This document shows positions 25,053 to 31,009 of a stretch of DNA of 31,009 nucleotides, piece by piece. Source of the DNA: Oscillibacter sp. Its GTDB lineage: Bacteria; Bacillota; Clostridia; Oscillospirales; Oscillospiraceae. The stretch's first letter is position 1; the number at the start of each line of letters is the position of its first letter. The DNA is taken from the NCBI GenBank assembly GCA_003539495.1, contig DPPB01000023.1:1-31009 (forward strand), given 5' to 3'. Under the pieces are notes generated by a model that saw only the letters and a program-made list of their open reading frames with translations, was not told where the DNA came from and did not search any database. Position numbers and translations under genes: made by a program.

Positions 25053-28000
25053 ATGAAAACGGTAAAACGATGGATATCCATGGTGTTGGTCGTGGCCATG
25101 CTCCTGTCCCTCACCGGGACGGTGACCTACGCCGCGGAAGGCTCCCTCACCTATACTGTGGGAACAGCCAGTGTGGATGTCAGCAGCGGAACAACGGAAG
25201 TCAAAGTCCCTGTTTCACTATCCAATAACACACTCGGACTTGTTTCGGCAAAGTTTGCCCTGGAGTACGATGAAACAGCGCTGACCTTTACAGGCGCGTC
25301 TGCCATCGTGCAGGACTATACTGTGACGCCGAACCCCTCTGCAAACACTGTCGTGATTGACAGCTTGGATAATTACACCGGCAACGGTGAGATTTTCCAG
25401 CTTACATTCACGGTGAAGGATGGCGCTCATAATGGAGACTATAAAATCAACATAGCAGGTTCCGGGAAAAACTCCTCTTGCTATGTTGGCGATGATGGTA
25501 TGCCGGTAGCTATTACCGATGCCAATTATGTCGCCGGCACCATCACCGTCTCCGGCGTGGCCGCGCAGCCGCAGGTCACCAGTCTAGTGCTGAAAAAGAC
25601 TACTACTGATACGGACCTTACGGAGCTGAAGCTGAGCATCAGCAAGGTTGGCACAGTATATTCTTCCTCTGTCCGCGCCGAATTCGAGGCGGAAGAGGGG
25701 GCCGACACCACCGTCACCTGGGAAAGCAGCAACGAAAATGTGGCCGCTGTGGAGAACAAGGTGAATACCTCGACCGGCAAAAACTTCTGCCGTATCACCA
25801 CCAAGGGCCTGGGCACCGCCATCATCACCGCCCACTGCGGCGCTTTGACGGCCAGCTTTACGCTGACCATTTCGGCGTTTGATTCCACGGAGTTGTCGGT
25901 CGTAAACGAGAAAGATAGTAGCTATCTATACTTCACGCTGAAAAGTGACGACACCGTGGCCCCCACGGTACAGCTGACGACGAAGCCTAAGTATGACTTA
26001 ACGGTTTTGGAGAATGTCCAGTGGAGCAGCTCCAATGAGAATGTGGCCACGGTGGATGAAAAGGGCCTTGTGACCATCACGGGTATTGGCTCTGCTGTTA
26101 TCACCGCCACCGGCACATGTGTAGGAAGCGGCACGGTGGCAAAGGGCACCGCCAGTATTACGGCTAACCCTGACAGCAGCGAGCTGCCCACCATCACCGT
26201 GAAAAAGGGTGACAAGGTCATTTCCAATCAGTCGGGTTACAGCGCTGAGGAGCAGATTCTGCCGATAGGCAGCACGATCACCCTCAAAGCGGAGCAGAGT
26301 AAGACCAGCTTCACCTGGTTGGGCAAGACCTATTCATATAAGCTTGCCGCAAATACGGATTGGGTCTATAGTGATACCGGGGCCACTGGCACTGTCACGG
26401 TAAAAGACAACGGCGAGATCAGGGTTACGGCGGCATCCTATAGCACGGCGGGGAAGAAACTCGCTATAAAGGTGTATGCGGAAGGAGCTTCCGATTCCTA
26501 TGTATACTGTGCGTTTCGCCTGATTGCTAAGACCGGTCTAACCCAGGCGGAGGACGGTTATTTTGAGATTTACAACGCCAACGATCTCAAGGAGTTTGCC
26601 GATCTGGTGAATAACACCGCCTGCACCAATGCTATAGGTGGCCAGCCGGAGAAGAATTTGAATCTCCGCTTGATGAATGACATCGACATGACCTCCATCA
26701 ATGATACCTATATTCCCATCGGCTCGGCCATCAACGGGAAATTCGGTAACTATGCCAGTCAAAAGTATTATTCCTGGTGCGGCGACTTTGACGGAAACAA
26801 CCATAAGATTTATAATATTGATTATACCGCCCAAAACCGCAGCAATGTAACGCTATTTGATAACAGCGGGGTCATCTTTACCACCGCCGGAAGCTGCCAC
26901 GACCTCACGGTTGAGGGCAAGGTCAAAACGGCCAGCAACTGGACTGGCGCCCTTTGCGGTGTGGGCCAGTGCAGCAAATATGAAAATGTGATCTCCAAGC
27001 TGGAGATCAACGCCGGTAAGGCCAGCAGTGTCTCCGGCATTGGCGGAAGCGATCAAAGAGCTACCTTCAAAAACTGCGTGAACTACAGCAATATTATTTC
27101 CAATAGTGAGGCCAAATACAGCTATGTGGGCGGCATTGCGTTGCAAGGCGCGGTGGTGGAAAACTGCCAAAACTTTGGCCGCCTGGAGAGCACGAATCCC
27201 AACGCGGAGATTTCCGGTATTGTGCAGTATAGCCGCGCGGTTGGCTATGTGATCAGGATCAGCCAGTGCGCCAACTATGGCGACATTATCGGTGCCAAGG
27301 CGGCCGGTGTCGTTGCGGATTTTGAACCCCGCGGAAATGGTAGTGTAGTTGATTGCTACAACTGGGGCGAGATCAAGGGTTCCGTCTACGCCGGCGGTGT
27401 TATCGGCAGGGTGGATCTTGCCGCGTATGGCAATTCGCTGAAAATGTCCGGCTGCTATAACTACGGCAGCGTTACCAGCGATGACAGCAGCGCGACTCTC
27501 GGCGAACTGATCGGAAAGATAAGCCTCGGCAGCAGTGTGCCTACCAACTCCGTTGAAAAGTGCTTCTATAACGAGGACTCCGGCAATGATGCCATCGGCA
27601 CAATCGCCAATAGCAGCAGCATCGTATACGAGGCACCCGAGTTTACCGCCATTTCCCAGAACGACTTCGCCACCCTGGCCGAGAAGCTGGGTGAAAAGTT
27701 CCAGAATAGCTGCCCTGCCCCCGTGTTCACCTGGCAGCAGGCAAAGGGCCATGCTTACGGTACCGTTGTAACCTACGACTGGCACCTGAATACCGAGACC
27801 GGTGCGTATGACGCCTGCACCGCCTCTGTCGAATGCACCGAGTGCGGCAGTAAGCTGAGTCAGGCTCTTACCGTCGAGCGCGAAGTGGCTCGGACTGACT
27901 GTACTAAGGAGCGTACCGTCACCTATACCGCCACCGGCACCATCAACGGTGTGGCAGCCGACGATACCCGGACGGACATTCTGCCCGCCGGTACGCATGA

Positions 28001-31000
28001 AGTGAATTCTGCCAAGTGGGCCAGCGACGGCGATGCTCACTGGCATGTCTGCGCCAACTGCAATGTCCGAGTGGACGAGACGGCGCATACCAATAATGGC
28101 TGGAAGACGGATGCGAATAATCACTGGCATGAGTGCACGGTCTGCGGCAGCTCTTATGACCTGGATAAACACTCCGGCGGCACCGCCACGGCTGTGAAGA
28201 AGGCCCAGTGCAAAGCTTGCGGCCAGGAATATGGCGAGCTGGCCCTGCCCACGCAGGACAAGGATGGCTATTACCTCATCCACAACGCCGATGAGCTGCT
28301 TTGGTTCCGCAACACAGTGAACGCAGGACAGAATACGATCAAGGGTCGCCTGGCTAACGACATTGATATGACCGGCGCCTGCGAAAACTGGGTCCCCATC
28401 GGCAATCATTACAACAAATATCCCTTCAAGGGAACCTTCGACGGTGCGGGCAAGACCATCAGGAACTTTGATGTGACCTCCGCTGGCGGCTCCAGCGGCT
28501 TTGGCCTGTTCGGCGTGGCCGGCGCAAAGCCCGGCTACGGTGAGCTGGCGAAGTACACCGTGATCAAGAACTTCACCATCGAGGGCAGCATCACTTCCAC
28601 CAACACCAGCTACGGCGCGGCCGTTGGCGGCGTTGTGGGCGATGCCCGCGGCTATGTGCAGGTACAGGATGTCACGGTGGATATGACCATTAAAGCCTCC
28701 GGCGGCAAAGTGGGCGGCATCATTGGCAGCAGTGATGAAGGCAATGTCATCATGGACTGCCGCAACCTCGGCAATATTGAGAGCAGCGGCAACAGCGTAG
28801 GCGGTATCGCCGGCTACATGAGAAACTATGGCGACTCCGTATCCGACTGCTCCAACGAGGGCACCGTGAACGGCAAGGCGGAAGTGGGCGGCATCGTCGG
28901 CTTCATGTGCGGTAGTGTATCCCGCTGCATCAACTATGCCGAGATCACCGGTACCGGCGACCAAGTGGGCGGTATTGTGGGCTCGGCCTATGGCACCAGC
29001 AACTACGCCTATCGTGAGGCAGACATCATCTCCTGTGCCAATGTGGGCGCGGTGAACGGCGCACAGTATGTGGGCGGCATCGCCGGCGGGTTCTATGTAG
29101 CCGTTGTGTGGAACTGCTATAATACGGCCGATATTACCGGCACCAAGTATGTGGGCGGTATTGTAGGCGGCGATGACCTGTCCATGAACGGTAAGCTTAC
29201 CCGCTTCAAGCTGTCTGACCGTGGCGTACCCCAGGACAGCGACCTGGAAAATTGCGACTCCATTAAGAATGTTTACAACACCGGCACTGTGAACGGCGAT
29301 GTGGCAGCGGCTATTGCCGCACAGGTGCGGATCAGCAAGGCCCGCTGCACCAACGCTTTCTATGCAACCACGCAGAGCGGCATCCAGCCTTTCGGCGATC
29401 TGCGGGATGACATCAAGGACAATTTCAAGGCAGAGCCTTTGACCACTGCCTCCGAGGCTGTTCTCACGACAAAGCCCGACAACCTCACCGACAGCATGAA
29501 GAAAAACAACTGGTTCTTCCAGGCCAGCTGCCCCTATCCCGTGCTGGAGTGGCAGGAGGCCGAGGAGCATGTGATCTCCGACGAGGTCATCTTTGACTGG
29601 ACGCAGGATTCTGCCACCGGCCTCTATAGCGTCTGCGTGGCTAAGAAGCTCTGTCAGAATTGTGACTATGCCCTTTCGGCAACTCTCAATGTGACCCGCA
29701 CTGTGATCCGCGAGGCCACCACCACCCAGACCGGCTCCGTGCTGTATACAGCTACCGGCTATCTGGAGGGCAAGGCCGTTTTGGATACGAAGCTGGTGGA
29801 GATGGACAAGCTCACCGGTCCCCAGGTCACCGAGCTGAAGCTGAATAAGACCTCCGATACCGTCACCATCGGTGCGGATGCCAAGGAGTTTGCGGACATC
29901 CTCTTTGCCACCGTCACCGCCGAGGAGGGCGCCGATACCACCGTGTATTGGTTCTCCGGCAATACGGATCTGGCCACAGTGGCTCCCGCCAGCGCGGATA
30001 ATCACAAGTGCGTCATCACCGCCAAGGCGGCCGGCACCGTGACTATCACCGCCAGCTGCGGCAGCAAGGTCGTCACCTTCCAGTTGACGATCCTGCGCAA
30101 TGCCTCCGGCCTTACTGTCACAGGTCCCGGCGGCGTAACCGGCAAGACCCTTTATATGCGTCCCACTGACAAAAAGGCAAGCACTGTTCAGCTTACGGTG
30201 ACGGTGCAGCCGGAGGACGCCACGGGTATCATTACCTGGCGCTCTTTGGATGAGTCCGTGGCCATGGTGGATAAGAACGGTTTGGTGACCATCACCGGAC
30301 TGGGCGAGACCACCATCGAGGCTAAGATCACCAACCCTGACGGCACGGAGATCACCGCCACCTTCCCCATTAAGTGCAGAACCGCCACTGCGGCGAAGCT
30401 CAAGTTCTACCACGATGGAAAGCAGGTCTCTGCAGACTATACTTACTCCATCACGAAAGATCTGGTAATGAACCTGGCCGGCGGCGAGACCCTGTATCTG
30501 GATGTGGAGATTAACCCCGAAACCTTTGAGTGGATGGGCAAGACCTTCAAGCAGCCTCTGCCTGCACTCACCGCCTATGACAGCAAGCAGGAGGGCTGGC
30601 TGATCCTCCAGTGGGTTACTGAGGGCGAACACGCCGGTCAGCTGGCTATTACAAACACGGCTCCCGGCAAGAATTTGACCGATAAGATGCTCATTAAGGC
30701 GTTGATTCCTGGTTATGAATCTTTCTCCTGCGTCTACTTCGGTGTGAAATTGGTGGACGGCACCTACACCGTGAACTTTGACGCCAACGGCGGCGAGGGT
30801 GCCATGACATCCCAGACCCTTACCTATGGCAAGACCAGCGAATCTCTGAAGGCCAACGCTTTCACCAAGCCCGGCTATACCTTCGCCGGCTGGAATACGG
30901 CTGCGGATGGCACTGGTACGGCTTATACCAATAGGCAGACCACCCCCAATGTCACCACCGAGAATGGCGGTGCTGTCACCCTGTATGCTCAGTGGACGGC

Positions 31001-31009
31001 CAACAGCTA
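25053..31009 (+). CDS. Giant cohesin-bearing surface protein with Big2, GLUG and InlB-type repeats (3' end outside window)
   Basis: The frame is open for 1985 codons from ATG 25053 (AAAGGAGAAA upstream) to the window end. It begins with a signal peptide (1 to about 28), then a cohesin domain (about 30-168): VDVSSGTTEVKVPVSLSN, FALEYDETALTFTGAS, and GEIFQLTFTVKDGAHNGDYK. Big2-like Ig domains follow at about 173-278 and 280-380. A first GLUG block covers about 503-880. A His/Cys-rich part has HWHVCANC at 996 and HWHECTVCG at 1024. A second GLUG block lies at about 1072-1490, with further Big2 domains at about 1592-1776. An InlB B-type repeat (FDANGGEGA, GYTFAGWNTAADGTG) sits at about 1906-1983. 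The 62-bp gap to the dockerin gene has no terminator, so both are probably cotranscribed. The wall anchor must lie beyond the window. Confidence 0.88.
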   Translation, partial: MKTVKRWISMVLVVAMLLSLTGTVTYAAEGSLTYTVGTASVDVSSGTTEVKVPVSLSNNTLGLVSAKFALEYDETALTFTGASAIVQDYTVTPNPSANTVVIDSLDNYTGNGEIFQLTFTVKDGAHNGDYKINIAGSGKNSSCYVGDDGMPVAITDANYVAGTITVSGVAAQPQVTSLVLKKTTTDTDLTELKLSISKVGTVYSSSVRAEFEAEEGADTTVTWESSNENVAAVENKVNTSTGKNFCRITTKGLGTAIITAHCGALTASFTLTISAFDSTELSVVNEKDSSYLYFTLKSDDTVAPTVQLTTKPKYDLTVLENVQWSSSNENVATVDEKGLVTITGIGSAVITATGTCVGSGTVAKGTASITANPDSSELPTITVKKGDKVISNQSGYSAEEQILPIGSTITLKAEQSKTSFTWLGKTYSYKLAANTDWVYSDTGATGTVTVKDNGEIRVTAASYSTAGKKLAIKVYAEGASDSYVYCAFRLIAKTGLTQAEDGYFEIYNANDLKEFADLVNNTACTNAIGGQPEKNLNLRLMNDIDMTSINDTYIPIGSAINGKFGNYASQKYYSWCGDFDGNNHKIYNIDYTAQNRSNVTLFDNSGVIFTTAGSCHDLTVEGKVKTASNWTGALCGVGQCSKYENVISKLEINAGKASSVSGIGGSDQRATFKNCVNYSNIISNSEAKYSYVGGIALQGAVVENCQNFGRLESTNPNAEISGIVQYSRAVGYVIRISQCANYGDIIGAKAAGVVADFEPRGNGSVVDCYNWGEIKGSVYAGGVIGRVDLAAYGNSLKMSGCYNYGSVTSDDSSATLGELIGKISLGSSVPTNSVEKCFYNEDSGNDAIGTIANSSSIVYEAPEFTAISQNDFATLAEKLGEKFQNSCPAPVFTWQQAKGHAYGTVVTYDWHLNTETGAYDACTASVECTECGSKLSQALTVEREVARTDCTKERTVTYTATGTINGVAADDTRTDILPAGTHEVNSAKWASDGDAHWHVCANCNVRVDETAHTNNGWKTDANNHWHECTVCGSSYDLDKHSGGTATAVKKAQCKACGQEYGELALPTQDKDGYYLIHNADELLWFRNTVNAGQNTIKGRLANDIDMTGACENWVPIGNHYNKYPFKGTFDGAGKTIRNFDVTSAGGSSGFGLFGVAGAKPGYGELAKYTVIKNFTIEGSITSTNTSYGAAVGGVVGDARGYVQVQDVTVDMTIKASGGKVGGIIGSSDEGNVIMDCRNLGNIESSGNSVGGIAGYMRNYGDSVSDCSNEGTVNGKAEVGGIVGFMCGSVSRCINYAEITGTGDQVGGIVGSAYGTSNYAYREADIISCANVGAVNGAQYVGGIAGGFYVAVVWNCYNTADITGTKYVGGIVGGDDLSMNGKLTRFKLSDRGVPQDSDLENCDSIKNVYNTGTVNGDVAAAIAAQVRISKARCTNAFYATTQSGIQPFGDLRDDIKDNFKAEPLTTASEAVLTTKPDNLTDSMKKNNWFFQASCPYPVLEWQEAEEHVISDEVIFDWTQDSATGLYSVCVAKKLCQNCDYALSATLNVTRTVIREATTTQTGSVLYTATGYLEGKAVLDTKLVEMDKLTGPQVTELKLNKTSDTVTIGADAKEFADILFATVTAEEGADTTVYWFSGNTDLATVAPASADNHKCVITAKAAGTVTITASCGSKVVTFQLTILRNASGLTVTGPGGVTGKTLYMRPTDKKASTVQLTVTVQPEDATGIITWRSLDESVAMVDKNGLVTITGLGETTIEAKITNPDGTEITATFPIKCRTATAAKLKFYHDGKQVSADYTYSITKDLVMNLAGGETLYLDVEINPETFEWMGKTFKQPLPALTAYDSKQEGWLILQWVTEGEHAGQLAITNTAPGKNLTDKMLIKALIPGYESFSCVYFGVKLVDGTYTVNFDANGGEGAMTSQTLTYGKTSESLKANAFTKPGYTFAGWNTAADGTGTAYTNRQTTPNVTTENGGAVTLYAQWTANS

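Noticed and set aside
26853..30632. A 1259-codon open frame on the minus strand inside the cohesin protein gene
   Set aside because: It is antisense to a frame with clear cohesin, GLUG and Big2 domains. The antisense protein is compositionally biased (Gly, Ile, Ala, His) with no domain, so I treat it as a shadow.

Overview
The window looks like GC-rich chromosomal DNA of a gut-type Clostridia/Bacillota bacterium, probably near Oscillospiraceae. The evidence is the family content: a clostridial Tn1549/CTn-like conjugative element, GLUG/Big2/InlB-repeat surface proteins, and a MoxR-DUF58-transglutaminase operon. I infer the taxon from these families; there is no rRNA or tRNA marker here.

Positions 1-9090 are part of an integrative conjugative element. 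In order: the 3' end of a C5-cytosine methyltransferase, a small two-module ribbon-helix-helix-like protein, a Phd/Doc toxin-antitoxin pair with its own promoter and palindromic operator, and then the transfer genes. The transfer block holds a small VirB3/PrgI-like membrane protein, a possible VirB4-N-terminal-like protein, a DUF3846 protein, a VirB4 ATPase, an NlpC/P60-like cell-wall hydrolase, DUF6103-type small proteins, a repeat-rich probable oriT, a mobilization accessory protein and a MobP-type relaxase. The next reading frame begins as the element's DUF3991/toprim-type protein. At about 9090 it changes, in frame, into the body of a GLUG-repeat surface protein with a C-terminal membrane anchor. 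This is either a recombination scar or an assembly join.

Positions 9090-20118 are a tightly packed envelope operon: the GLUG/helical-bundle protein, a secreted protein with a C-terminal DUF4430 (transcobalamin C-terminal-like) domain, a MoxR AAA+ ATPase, a DUF58 protein, a membrane transglutaminase-like protein whose catalytic Cys position is Ser, and a lipoprotein with an alpha/alpha-toroid fold of the terpene-cyclase/intrinsic-factor type. DUF4430 and the alpha toroid are the two halves of the eukaryotic B12 carriers intrinsic factor and transcobalamin; here they lie on separate secreted proteins.

Positions 20119-31009 are a second unit, with a good sigma-A promoter, a cobalamin riboswitch and an intrinsic terminator preceding two very large secreted proteins. 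The first carries Ig-like modules, a PQQ-like beta-propeller and a C-terminal type-I-like dockerin. The second starts with a signal peptide and a cohesin domain, continues through Big2, GLUG, His/Cys-rich and InlB-type repeats, and runs off the window. A matched cohesin and dockerin next to each other, under a B12 riboswitch and beside a split transcobalamin-like pair, suggest a cobamide-regulated, non-cellulosomal surface assembly for capturing or handling corrinoids. That function is inferred; the domains, order and riboswitch are read from the sequence.
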